A stretch of DNA of 64,000 nucleotides from Leucogyrophana mollusca (taxonomy: Eukaryota > Basidiomycota > Agaricomycetes > Boletales), in contig MU266398.1 of NCBI GenBank assembly GCA_021014945.1, positions 1 to 64,000 on the forward strand, read 5' to 3'. A model generated the notes under the pieces. That model was not told the origin of the DNA. It was given only the letters and a program-made list of their open reading frames with translations, and ran no database searches. Below, piece after piece: positions 1 to 11,490 of the stretch. The translations under genes were made by a program, and so were the position numbers. Numbering within the stretch: the first letter of the stretch is position 1; the number at the start of each line of letters is the position of its first letter.

Positions 1-3000
1 TAAGGTAGGTGGTGGTGTTTGAAAAGGTGAGAGCGGGCGCGGGAGCGACGACCTGTTTACTATATGAACGTCGGGGAAATGCCACAAGTTGCATAATGGA
101 GTTGGAGTGGTCGGGGGTCCGAGTGCTGTTAAGGTGTTGATTGCTCGGAGGTAAAATCGACGGACCCGAAAAACCTCGGAGTCTTAACAGGGGACTGGTC
201 ACTGGAGTTCCCGCCGATAAAATCCGAGGGCAGCGTCGAAAGAACGCTTGACGGCGAGTAATTATGCGAATACACTGTCAACACACGAATCGAACACATA
301 CAAATGCTATCTGTTTCAGGGTGAGTGCTTCTTCCGACGTTCGGGACCTCCCAGTGCGCGGTTGATTTCATTAGAGGAGATAGTAGTTGTCCGCTTCCGC
401 TTGAACAGTAACGGCATGCCGAAGTGAGGCCTTTGCGCAGGTGGATGAACAGTTGTCCCAGGAGGGGCACTTGGAGACACCGTCACAGACACGGGGTGGA
501 ATGTACTTACGGTTCAGTACTGAGTGTGGATTCTTTGACGCTACCTAGCATAATCACTATTGAGCCAGAAGACGTATACTGACTCGTGTTCCCAATACTT
601 ATGACAACACTCTTGCTCCGCACCTGAAGACCAATGACAGATGTGCCTTGAGTAGCAAATAGCTTGGTATAAGTTACAGCATAGATTACAGTGGAAGGTT
701 TCGCAAGTATTTGCAGACCATTACATGTTACAACCCGTCGGAGTCAATTTGGGGGCTGGAAACGAAGAGGACCGAAGATCGAGCTGCTGCTCCTCATCAG
801 GTTATATGAATAATTTGGCGATGCTACAAGGACCCTGCTCCCTCGAGCTGCGCCGCTCGTCTCGAACACTCACTTCCCGTGCACGACTATGTCTAGTCCA
901 GGTATTAATTTCGCACTGGAATATGGACCAGGGCTCATGGGTCAGTTCATGTATTACTGGAGACTCACTGCAAGCTAATAGTGTCGCCTTTGCTGGCAGG
1001 TCTCGCCTTGGGTTTCGCGTAAGCTTCTTGACCCCCTCTCTTGCATAAATTTCTCTCGTTGAAAAGGCAATCAGAGTGTACGGCGCCGCGCTGGGACAAT
1101 ATGCATTCTACCTCTTCGCATTCCCGTTCGACCATAGGGCTCTTAAGGTCCTGGTGAGCTTTAATGTTGATCGTTCGGTCCGAATTGGAGCTGACATCCC
1201 GGATAGGTTTTACTTCTATTGTGCGTACCGTACGTTTGCTTAGAATCATCTTGATTGTTCTGAGTATCGCCATTTCCACGTACCCAGCGTCATGGACGCC
1301 TTGCATACCTATGGGATGGCGGGATGGAACTGGGTATTACTCGTGTCGTGCCACCACGTCGCCACGCAAGACCCAGTTTTTCCGTGGTGAGTCGGTCGTT
1401 GATTCGCGTATCTTCCAGCGCATCCAATATATCTACTTTGTGCTGTATGATAGGCAAGGAACTGTGAGCATTACATTGATCTTGAAGCCTCACAGCATCT
1501 GACAGCAGCACACCTTGGCTATTCGTAGATGGCCGGAATCTGCAGTGTATGTTTGCAACTTGTTTTTCCGTGCGCAGAGCTGAAATCACATCAAGTTTTG
1601 CATCACAATGCTTGTCCAGAGGTAATATCATTTGGCACATACTCTCCGACTATTGATGTCGATTTGGCCAAGCTTCTACGCCCATCGGTTGTGGATAAGT
1701 AAGTACTGGATCCAATTTGCGCGTCTCAGCTCGGCTGAACAAAGTGCTCCGCCAGTAAGTGGTCATAACAAGTTAGTCGTAGCTGTGGTAGTGAGTGTTG
1801 GTACCCCGGCTATGCTCTCTTTGAGAATTCAGAATCCTCCCCCCCAGCTGGCGACTGCTCTCGCTGGATTTGGTGAGACCCCTTGATCAACTGTATCATC
1901 TTGACATTTTATCTTAATTTAGTGCTCGGACTACGTTCGTATTCCCTCTCTGGAAAGTCTAAATGGTGCTGAACCCATTCCGCACTGACAGTGGGCATCA
2001 GCCTCATGTATGTTTCCCTGTTATAGATGACGTGTCAAGCAAGCTCACATACAGGACAGCGTACGTGCAGGCTCTCCAACTGCTGAGCGCATCATACTGG
2101 TTCGGAATATCACCCCTTTAGAGTTGTAGAGTCACTCAATAGAGGGCTTTTGTATCCCTAGGTTGTCATTAGCTCAGCGTGTGGGGTGAGCATGCTATGT
2201 GACGTGATTATTACTGCATCTATCTTTTTCTACCTACGTCCGCAGCGGTCGGGAATCAAACGGTGCGGATACCACCGAATTCTGTGGCAAGTGAACCCTG
2301 ATCTTTTTTCATGCAGAGTGGGAACCGCCGTGCAACAGCTCATTGACGTGTTCATACGCATGGGGCTTTTGACATGGTAAGAGTGATATTTTTGCCACGT
2401 TTTCGCTCACCTTGAGTATGACTGGTTCACAGCCTGGTATCGCTGTCGGTTTTTGTGATGGTATGTCTGCATCACCATCTTCATCACTTCGATTCGTCCT
2501 TTGATCGATGTACATCAACAGTTGTGGATAAAGGATGGCCAATACTGGCTTCTCGTTTTCCCTCCTCTCGTTTGTAAATGTGAGTCGCGGCAAAAACACT
2601 CCTATGTGTGCGCTCAGGTCAACTATCCACGCTTATAGCCTATGCCCACTCGTTGTTGGCGGTGTGAGTCCATTGATTTCCTGGGACGTTTTGATCAACT
2701 GACTAGGTATGCAGCCTGAACGCGAGGAAATCTATACGAGAAGGTGCCATGAAGACCATCCAGCTACCCACGTTGTCAGTTGCCTGGCCAGCAACCGCCG
2801 AAATACCTTCCTCCGGATCCTCGAGGGGTGACTTGGACAGATAGTCTCATCTCTGTGGCACTTGGGGACTTCCTGATTCACCTGATTCTGCGTGCATACT
2901 TCATCCTGCGAGTCGGGTGTATGGATGGGTAAACACTTATTCTAATGCAGCAACTCGCTTCTAATCACGTCGCTCGCGTCCTCGACGCGTGTGACTCGAA

Positions 3001-3132
3001 TTTGCAATACTCTTTGTAGGAGGTTGTGTGCCATACTGAGCAGATAAATCATCGACTCTCTTTCACCCAATCCATCCATAACATTTCCCTAGTCGGCCAA
3101 CAACCCCAAGTTATCATGACTGGCCGTTTTCA
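1..3132. other. Region without a recognisable gene
   Basis: No reading frame here exceeds about 116 codons, and none shows a domain or a chain of exons joined by convincing splice sites that I can recognise. The frames between 0.7 and 1.9 kb overlap on both strands, as expected by chance. The region is either intergenic or decayed coding DNA; I cannot tell which. Confidence 0.5.
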
Positions 3133-3700
3133 TTGGCAGCAGAAGTCCAAGATACCTATTCCGGGTCATATACAGGCATTATTTGCCTAAAAAGCGATGG
3201 TATGGCGGCACGGCTTGCGGCGAGTGCTCGGAGGATAGGGAATGAAGGGGTGGCATTTCTGTTCAGAGGGGCAAGCCTACTGCGGGTGCTGCGGGGCTTG
3301 TGCACTAGGGGGGCCTTTTTGAGGCGGTCAAAGATCTGACGCACCTGCGGGCCGTGCGAAGCTAATTGAACGAGGGCTGGCACGGGACAGGGAGTAAACG
3401 TTCTTGAGGAGAGTATTCCCGAGGACCCGCGAGGGAGAACTCGATCCGCCGCGTGAAGTTGACGCGACGATACCCATTTCTGGGGTGCTCCCTGTCGTCA
3501 CGAAGAGGTACAACGAACGTGACGGTCCATCACCCGGGGTGGGCAAACTGAGAGTATTGATTCTTCGGTAGATTACGAGTAAAAATCCAGCCCCTGGGCT
3601 TTTGGGACTCGAGATCGGGATGCGATGGTGTGTCCAAGATGCTCCGCAAGTCTGCAACATGAGCATCCCGTTGTCATCTAGCCCTAGGACTAGATATGAC
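3133..3700 (-). pseudogene. Decayed 3' end of a second aspartic protease copy
   Basis: Read on the minus strand, about 3330-3480 encodes V-L-G-N-T-L-L-K-N-V-Y-S followed by S-I-S-F-A-R-P-A. This is clearly related to the V-G-D-T-F-L-K-N-V-Y-T and V-G-F-A-K-L-A stretch that closes the neighbouring protease. Further downstream (about 3190-3260) a frame reading N-A-T-P-S-F-P-I-L-R-A-L-A-A-S matches that gene's GPI-signal tail (N-A-A-F-S-L-T-V-L-V-A-L-A-A-S). The rest of the protease, including both catalytic Asp motifs, is missing or unrecognisable, and the recognisable parts lie in different frames. I read it as the remnant of a tandem duplication whose 5' part was lost. It lies immediately downstream of, and in the same orientation as, the intact copy. 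Confidence 0.7.
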
Positions 3701-3856
3701 CGGTCTGGCACCCCGACGAAAAATATTGGATAGAAGATGGGAAAGGGTAGGCAGTAACGAGTGTCATCGTCGATGTGGGTATATATATATCTCCCTCTAA
3801 GAGATAATCTGGTTAGTAGTACTTGGTGTGAAATGTGGTGTAGGGGTACGATGCAT

Positions 3857-5629
3857 CTACAAAGCGATAGCGAGGCTTGCAGCGAGCGCCACGAGGACCG
3901 TGAGTGAGAACGCTGCGTTTGTATTCGAGGGTGCACCGCCAGGGAAAGGACCTCCGCCACTGCCTCCACCACTGCCTTTGCTACCGCCGGTACTACCTGT
4001 GGGCGGCGCGCCATTTTGACATAGGGCAACCATCCGTCAGTGGGTTACGATGGCAGGAAGCTATTACACAGACCTGTTGTACTTAGCCCGGGTGCCAGCT
4101 TAGCGAAACCAACCGAAGGAGGATCGGCGCGGAACACGGTATAAACGTTTTTTAGGAAGGTGTCACCTACGATCCAAGATGGTACGCCTTGGCCGCTGCC
4201 CATAGACGACCCGACATCGAAGATGCCCCCAACACACATATCCGACGTGGCATCGACTGCACCGCTCATGGGGCCTGTCGAAGAGCCGGTGCTGATAGTA
4301 CCAAGGTTCATATCGTCTGAGCTGATGGACCATGCGGTGCCCCCGAAGGATATGGTGATGGAAACATCGGTCGTGCAAGCTATTTCCTGGATGTCAGGGG
4401 ACGAGTGTGGTGATTGGGGGGGAGCACTCACGGAACGCGTACATGCCCTCGTATTGTCCCGTCAAGGCCTGTGACCCAGGGACGGCATTCCAGATGTTGG
4501 CAACGATAGCTGTAGGGGCGCCAATGAGCGTGGTCCCCGTATCGATGGCGGAAAGACTGCTTCCCGACGGAATAGTAATTGAGGTGCCCTGGACAGTGAC
4601 GGCTGGGGTACAGACAAGGTAAGACACCAGGGAAACCTTGATCACAAAATGGCGCTTACCGTCTACAGCTTGGTACCAGTAACTGGGGGTGGACCCGCTG
4701 GGCATGTTGATAAATTCAATATTTCCGGTGTAGAGGCTTGTATTCGTGCCTCCGAGAGTGAAAACACCGCCAGGAGCAGCATCTATCTCATTGACCTGGT
4801 CGACATATCTCTCAAAGTAGAAGGACATGACGGGAGAAGACAACTGGTTGGCACTGTTCAAAGCGACCCAGAAGGGAGCGACCTCCAAGGCGGAAATTGT
4901 CTGGAAACCAAGGCCCATAATCCCTGAAAGGCCATCGTCGATTAAATTCCCGGTGATGGAGTTCACCGCCACTGAAGAAGATAATGAGGCAAAATCAGTA
5001 GTCACCGGTAACATTCACGCACACAAAGTCTGCGCGGATACGGTAAAACCGCCCATGCTAACTGTATCTTGTGATACGGTGCCCTGTGCGTTTCCAGAGC
5101 CGTACTGAATCTGGGTGTTAGAGGCAGACGTCTTAAAGCTGGAAGACTTTGAAGGATCGAAGGTTATGATATCAGGCGTGCATGTTGTGCACTGAGTTGT
5201 CGCCATCCAGAGGTCGGATGAACCGGTGTCCAGAACAAGGTTCAAGTTTTGTGGCCTAGCATTCTGATTAGATTAAAATTACCTCGGGCTCGGGCAGGCT
5301 TACGGAGTGCCGATGCTCACTACACCAGAGTAACTGGAGTCATTTTCCTGGGTGATATTGTCCACCAGCTGCTCCGTTAAAGATGTGGCAAGGATGCATA
5401 CCTCATCAGTGATGGGAATTGAGGCGCTGCTGGCGCGCTTCGCCAGGTTCTTTGGCTTGTAGCCGTACTTGACGCGGAGAGCATCCGCAATCTTGGGGAG
5501 ATTCGCGACCCGGGTTGCGCGATTCCGGCGTGTCAGAGGAACATGGAGAGGATCTGCGTATCCTTCCGACTGTGGTGCTGCAAGGGCATATGGGAGAAGG
5601 GCGAGTGCCACAAGTGGGAGGGAGATCAT
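3857..5629 (-). CDS. Secreted GPI-anchored aspartic protease (pepsin family A1)
   Basis: This is a seven-exon gene: 5629-5402, 5347-5304, 5255-5023, 4971-4660, 4602-4432, 4379-4074 and 3996-3857. The exons join in frame into 477 residues. An N-terminal signal peptide (MISLPLVALALLPYALA) is followed by a basic propeptide ending near a K-R site. The first active site, GTPPQNLNLVLDTGSSDLW, is rebuilt exactly across intron 2. The flap Y-G-S-G and the second active site A-I-D-T-G-T-T are both intact. After the last pepsin strand (F-A-K-L-A) comes a Gly/Ser-rich linker, then a hydrophobic tail ending L-V-A-L-A-A-S-L-A-I-A-L, a typical GPI-attachment signal encoded by the last exon. The enzyme should therefore act at the plasma membrane or cell wall as an endopeptidase, in the manner of yapsins. 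A decayed copy of its 3' end lies directly downstream. The gene is divergent from REX1. Confidence 0.92.
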
Positions 5630-6284
5630 GACGAGAGTCAGATTGAAGGGAAAAGAAGAAAGGAAGAAAACAAAACTGGAGAATGATTTCGGATGGGGAC
5701 CGGTGTTGTCGTTTCGTCTGACTGGTGTTGCATGCCAAGGAACTGTCGAACGTCTCTGCGCAATTTTGACATTTGCGCTCTTGGCACCGCGTCACACTGC
5801 ATACCCAGTCCACATCGCTCCCTCTGTGTCAATTTACCAATGATGTTATATTGTCTGAAATTACGGCCAGCGTAGGTTTTCAGTTGGAGCACTCGAATCT
5901 CGTGTGGCATCGATCCTTGGGCTTTGGAGTCTTATGATTGTTGGGTGGTGAAGTGGCTCAGCACAGATCTGGTTACTCGTCGGAGTAATCTGATCAAGTT
6001 GGCACGTGAACATTAATCGTCGTGCCGCCGGAGACCCCACACGTACAGTTGAGAGACACCGTGAGTGGGGCCGTCATTGCCTCATTTAGAAGCCGCGCCG
6101 AAGCCGGATCCACCCATCCGGCAATCTCTTGGGGTCCTCGTGTAGCCAAGCGCCCTGTCAATATGTGGCTCAGCCTCTTCTGTGACTCCAGCCGAGGCTG
6201 CAGCGTGCCCAGCAAGGCTCATATCATCCAGTATCATCCCCATTGACAGTCCGTATCGCCTGAGCGTTGCCTTTGTGCTGTGTC
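5630..6284. promoter_or_regulatory. Divergent intergenic region (protease / REX1)
   Basis: These 655 bp separate the start codons of the aspartic protease (minus) and the REX1-like gene (plus), so they must hold both promoters. I see no clear TATA box or other named element. The short frames inside it are not supported. Confidence 0.5.
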
Positions 6285-8574
6285 ATGAAACGGTCTCAAG
6301 AATTCGTGCCGTCTTCACCGCAGCGATCGTTTTCCCCTCAGCATAAAAAGGCCAAGGTTACCCCGAACCAAGACGCCGTGCAGACAGCCCCATTCGACGA
6401 GGATGGCGGGGAGTGGACAAAGGTCGAAAAGAGGAAGGCGAAGAAAGTCAGGAGGGTAGAAGCCAAACAGGATGTGTGTTTTACTGGCCGTTTCTATATC
6501 CTTCGACAGCTTTTTCAATGAGATGTCCATTTTGATGATTTTAGGCGCTCATGCCGCGGTTCATGTATGTGAACGGTGAGATCGTGAAAAGGAAAGATGC
6601 TATTCATATTGATGTGAGTCGTGGAATCTTATCGTGCTCACAGAATTTACCATTTTCTACAGGATGTCAGGGACTTGGTATTGCACATCATTGCCGATGC
6701 GCCTCCACCGAACTGGTTGAAAGTCGAGGTATGTGGGTCGCATTTTGTGAATTTATCTCACTTCTCACATTCAGCATCCAGCAATCTCGTGCAATACAAA
6801 AGGTAGTTGCTCTTCTGATACCGGGAATATTGCCATCGTTCCTCTCGCTTCCCCCCCTCCCGACGTCTGCGACTAGCAACCCAAATGTACCCCTTTCTAT
6901 TCCCTTGCCGTCTGATTCAAATACGCCCCTTCCATTCATTGCCTCGACTTTCAGCCACGCTTGCCCTACTCGCGCCCCTGGTGATCAAACGCGAATGTAC
7001 TCCGTCTTAAGCACATTCTTCCAAGGTCCTGTAAGCGGCGACGAGAAAAAGAAGAGAATACAAGCGCGGATTGCTTGTACGGAAATACTATACTCACTCT
7101 TGGGAAATTGGACTAATATCATCCTTTTTCAGCAGAACGGGCCTTTGAAAAGGATCCGTCTCTATACCTGCTAACATTACCACAGATGATCGAAAATGAT
7201 TACCCTATACCGTCATACATGGCTGATATTTTCGAGAAGCCCCCAGGCTGGCTTGAAACACCTCAGCCTTCGGTTGAGTCGATAGTGTTGCTACCTACAG
7301 AGAAGCAGCGGTCGAGAATTTACGCGATCGATTGTGAGATGGTGCGTATGTCTTAATGTATCAAGTGATCTCTTACCGTATTTTATATCGTGCAGTGTCT
7401 CACGGAAGATGGCAAAGAACTCACAAGAGTGTGTATAATCGACTACGCTTCTGGTATAGTCGTGTACGATCAGCTTGTAAAACCATCCAAACCTGTGATT
7501 GATTATCTCACTCGGTATGTCTGCTAGTTTTCTATCAGAAGGTGGGCTCTAAAGGGTGCTTGGACAAAGGTGGTCTGGTATCACGGAAGAGTCACTAGCT
7601 ACTGCTACCACCACGCTCGCCCAAGTCCAAACCCACCTCCTTTCGATCCTCGCTCCACCCGGTGGTCCCACGTCCATCCTTGTCGGGCACTCTCTAGAAT
7701 CCGATCTGAAAGCCCTCAAAATATGCCACCCGATGTGCATCGACACCGCACTGACTTACCACCACCCTCGGGGACGGCCACTTAAACCCGGGCTTGCGTG
7801 GCTCACCAAAAAATGGGTCAACCGAGAAATCCAAACCCGAGGCGACGGAGGACATGATCCTGAAGAGGACGCGCGTGCATGCGTTGACCTCTTGAAGTTG
7901 AAGGTGCAGAATGGAGCCGGGTTCGGAGAGTTCAAGACGGACTTCGAGTCGATATTTGAACGCATGGCAAGGGCTTCTGGACGGGGCGGACCAGGTAGCG
8001 TACGAAGCGCTGTGGTTGATCACGGGAATCCCGCTGTGATGCATGGGGCCAAAGCTACTACATGTGTATCGTGTTCGGACGACAAGGAGGTGCTGGAGGG
8101 CCTTCTGCAAGTTGTACCTGCCCATGAATTTGTTTTTGGAAGGTTTACGGGCATAGCAGATGTTCTGGGTTGTGAGTCCGAACTGCCTTGGTGACTTGGA
8201 CTGTGTTCTAATCATGCTTCCGGTTAGGGCTAACACCAAAGGCGACCGGTGACACTCCAGCAGTCCCCGCCATCCCTCAGTCTCCTTCTCCGGAGGTGCT
8301 TTCTGCGACACAGGAAGCTCTTAATAGTCAACTCCTCGCACTTTACACTTCTTTGCCTGCACGTACCGCACTCGTCATCTTCACGGGACATTCCGACCCT
8401 CGTCGTATGTCGTCCCTGAACGCCAGGAAATCTGCATTCGAGTCTGCGATAAAGAGCGGAAAGCGAGCCGAGGATATAGACAAAGCAGAATGGTGGACAG
8501 CGAACGATGGAAGGGAATTAGAGGAGGAGGTTGAGAAGGCGAAGAGAGGTCTACTGTTTCTGGGCATAAAGTAA
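6285..8574 (+). CDS. REX1: RNA exonuclease, Rex1/RNH70 family (DEDDh)
   Basis: An eight-exon gene of roughly 630 residues. Introns lie at 6474-6544, 6614-6662, 6729-6781, about 7080-7132, about 7341-7396, about 7516-7570 and about 8172-8227. The basic N-terminus precedes Q-M-I-E-N-D-Y-P-I-P-S-Y-M, a hallmark of Rex1-type enzymes. The DEDDh core follows: exonuclease motif I Y-A-I-D-C-E-M (split by an intron after M), motif II G-H-S-L-E-S-D-L-K-A-L, and a motif III region with H-D-P-E-E-D-A-R. Family members trim 3' ends of nuclear RNAs such as 5S rRNA and tRNA precursors in yeast. The C-terminal extension (about 150 residues, ending at L-F-L-G-I-K) is acidic and basic, without a domain I recognise. 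The ATG at 6285 is chosen because the frame further upstream has no ATG. The gene converges on the HIT zinc-finger gene, 146 bp away. Confidence 0.9.
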
Positions 8575-8720
8575 AGTCCATGTCAGTGGTACATTATCTG
8601 CTTCGTTTGTGCTGTGTTTTTGTTGTCTTTTGTTCTCGTTTTGGCACTCGCAACTCCATCCCTAGTCTTTCACGTGTCCCCATTCCTCTGAGGCGATTTG
8701 CAAGTCAGCCGGGCAAGACA

Positions 8721-9558
8721 TCAATCGTCCCAGTCGAGACCCAAAGCGCTCTCTTTCCCTCCCCTCACGGCTGCCTCGACGGCTTCAGCAAGCTGTCTTA
8801 ATGCCCGCGTATCATCGTCCAGCTCTCCAGCCCTATTGAGGTCGCGCTGGCTAATCTCCAGTTTACTAGAGTCAACTCCAAGCGCGCGTTGCAGTGCATT
8901 TTCACGCTCGGATCCTCTAAGTTTATCTATCGAAGTGAGGAGCTCAGGCAAACGTGGGTTGGCTTCCAGGACACTCCGTATGGAAGGAGCTGTCGCTGGT
9001 TACATTTCTTTCGGTTAGAAAGGCGCGCGAAAGAACGGAATAAGCGCACCTATTGCTTCGTACTGGTGTAGCTGGAGCGGTTTCGGGTCATCGCGCTTAA
9101 GCGGATCAGGGTAGGCAGATTCTTCTGGCACGTATGGCCAATTGAGAGAGGTCAAAGGCCGCAGGGGCTTGGGCTCCATCAGCTCATCTGATTCTTCGGC
9201 CATGGCTGACACACCGGGGGTCGATGGTCCTACTGGCGTCAATACCTGGGATTCCAAAAGTTGGACGGACTCACCTTCCGCATGTTCAGACGGCAATGAT
9301 TGAGGTGTCGACGCCTTAGCAATGGTGCATGATTCTGCAACGGATCATTAGAAAGAGTCGCACAGTGAGGGACATATTTGTGCCTTTATGCTGCTTGTAG
9401 CATGGTACAGAGCAGCTAAGCACTATCTTAGCTTACTGGCTTGGGATAAAAGTTCGTCCGGGCGTCTTCACTCACTACAGAATTTTACATGCTGCACACG
9501 TGTATTTGGACTCGTTCGCTTCACATATTTGACAAGGGGCGCGAGAACGCGGGGCCAT
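8721..9558 (-). CDS. HIT1: HIT zinc-finger protein, ZNHIT3/Hit1 type
   Basis: Four exons (9558-9476, 9415-9384, 9334-9050, 8995-8721) join into 224 residues. The first two very short exons rebuild a zf-HIT domain: C-Q-I-C near residue 9, Y-T-C-A-A-C, then Y-C-S-V-P-C-Y-K-Q-H-K-E-S-C. All Zn-binding Cys/His residues appear only when the introns are removed. The intron at 9335-9383 starts with GC rather than GT, and H-K-E-S-C is formed across it. The C-terminal part, N-P-R-L-P-E-L-L-T-S-I-D-K-L, resembles the helical tail of ZNHIT3/Hit1, which helps assemble box C/D snoRNPs in the nucleus. The zf-HIT assignment is firm; the ZNHIT3 subtype is an inference from size and tail. It lies tail-to-tail with REX1, so two RNA-processing genes sit side by side. 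Confidence 0.85.
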
Positions 9559-11490
9559 ATCGACGCACACCTGAGTCTACTTGCTAGCTTGGAGGCTGGA
9601 TGCCAGACGTGGTTCAACTCGAAGCTTCACTAAAAAGTTTAAAGCAAGCCGTGTGAATGGTGTCGATCCAGATCCAGCACCAGGCACTTGCCGACATACC
9701 GAGCTCACTCTAATTCCCAGAAGAGATCACCTTTCTCCGGGGTTGGAGGCAAAAATGTCAATAGGTGGAAGACAAGTGTACAGTAGGCTTCAGTGGCAGC
9801 ACCATCGTCCGATCACAAGTTCCAGCAACATGCTCAAACTCGGCGATCGCTCTTTGAATTTCCTTTCTTGGATGTGAACCAGAAAACACATCCTTCTTCA
9901 AACCACTCCAAGTCGGTCGAAGACAAGCGATACATAGTGGGCCCGCTTCCAGGACCACGTCCATTGATAGAACTGACTTTTTCTTCTTCTTCTTTGCACG
10001 GTATCTGTGGGCGTAACGAGTCTGAGGACCTCGCTTTCTGCTTTCCCGCACCGATTTGCGTGAACTTACATCTGCTCGCGAAATTTTCGACCCCAATGGT
10101 AATTAGCGGGCTGGCCCATGGACTCTGCATGGTATCCGAAAGTTTCCTGATCAATAGCGAGCGTTGTGGATTTCTACCACATTGAGCAGCACTGCTACTA
10201 TCTCACTGTGCCTTCTAGCATATCTGAGCAAGGATATCGATGCAGTCAGGATAGGTTCAGCAAATTCGGAGCTTCCGTTGGACAGTCGCAGGTTTGCTAC
10301 AGATAATTCACCGGGTTGGCTTGACTACCAGTTCCATTCCGGAGAGCTCGCAACATATAATCTCGCTGTACGACCGGAGCTATATGCTTGGCGTAAACTC
10401 ATGCGCAAATGATGGTCACAGCGCACCCTTTCAGACCATATATAGGTTCTTTGGAGATCCGGGCAAATTGACTACCTCAAATACTGTCTGCTGTTTTCCG
10501 CTTGAACGTTACCTTGGTGGGGAGTCCAAGAGAAGAGTATTCACCAGCCTTCTTCCTCTGTTGGGGGAAATGATGTTCTAGTTGCCGGTTTCTAGATCAT
10601 TCAAAACAAAGAAGATCTTTGAATTCGTCGCGATCCAATTTCAACTCTGTTGGATCAAACTTATCTTTCGCTTGCTCGATTTGAATATCTAGACCTTTCC
10701 TATACAACCTCTTGATGTCTACGGTATATCCAGATCCTTGGCGGCGCTATGCTGCCTGCGACGTCCCTTGAGATTTTATGGTGTTTACAGGTTTCTGTCG
10801 CGCGTGGCTGTTGGTCGTCGGCTAATTTGCACTGTCATGAATCCAGACACCTCCATCCGCCGATCCTCAATAGTTTCTTCATGGCCCGCGGGCCGTTTTG
10901 GCCCACTTGAACGATAGTGGACTAACTCGGCCTAACCTTTCTCGATAACTTCCTTGCTGATTGATTCGTGGATGCGCCAATTCCCGGTTATTGGCTTTAG
11001 TATACCTGACCCATGGGCGAGGCCTTAAGTACCAGGGAGTGCTCTCAGGCTGGCGGCGGCGGATTTTCTGCATGAGCGTGTGCTAATAACTTTACCGTCG
11101 GTTGCTGAGGATTTTTATTGATCAGTTACCGATACCCTGCTATAAGTAGCACTAGTTGTCCTAGTGGCTAGCATAGACTTTTCGGAAAAATTGATGGACG
11201 ATGTCGTTGTGCCCACCCAGTGACATCGCAACGGGCATCTGGGTCACCCAGCAGAAAGACTCGAAGTGCTGGACCCAAATCTACTTATCCTTACTGACAC
11301 TCCCAATGTTGAGATATCGCGACCCAAACTAGAATTATGTCCAAAAATCTTGAACCGACGAAATTCCCGCCGGTGGTCGATGTTTTATGGGCGTGCCCCT
11401 GCGTGCCCCCTGCAATGATAGGGGCGAGGAGACGTACATATGGAGATTCCAGAAAAGTGTGACACCTTGGTGGTCCAGGGGGAACCTCGA
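9559..11490. other. Intergenic, no recognisable gene
   Basis: The frames at 9758-10185 overlap on both strands and contain no motif I know. A Lys-rich run on the minus strand near 10.0 kb is only the shadow of a TTC repeat. The part next to 9558 must hold the HIT1 promoter. From 10.6 to 11.5 kb I see nothing. Confidence 0.45.

Noticed and set aside
3328..4029. Minus-strand open frame of 233 codons as one gene
   Set aside because: It joins unrelated pieces: an intron and out-of-frame GPI-tail region of the intact protease plus the decayed copy. Only the segment at about 3330-3480 is meaningful.
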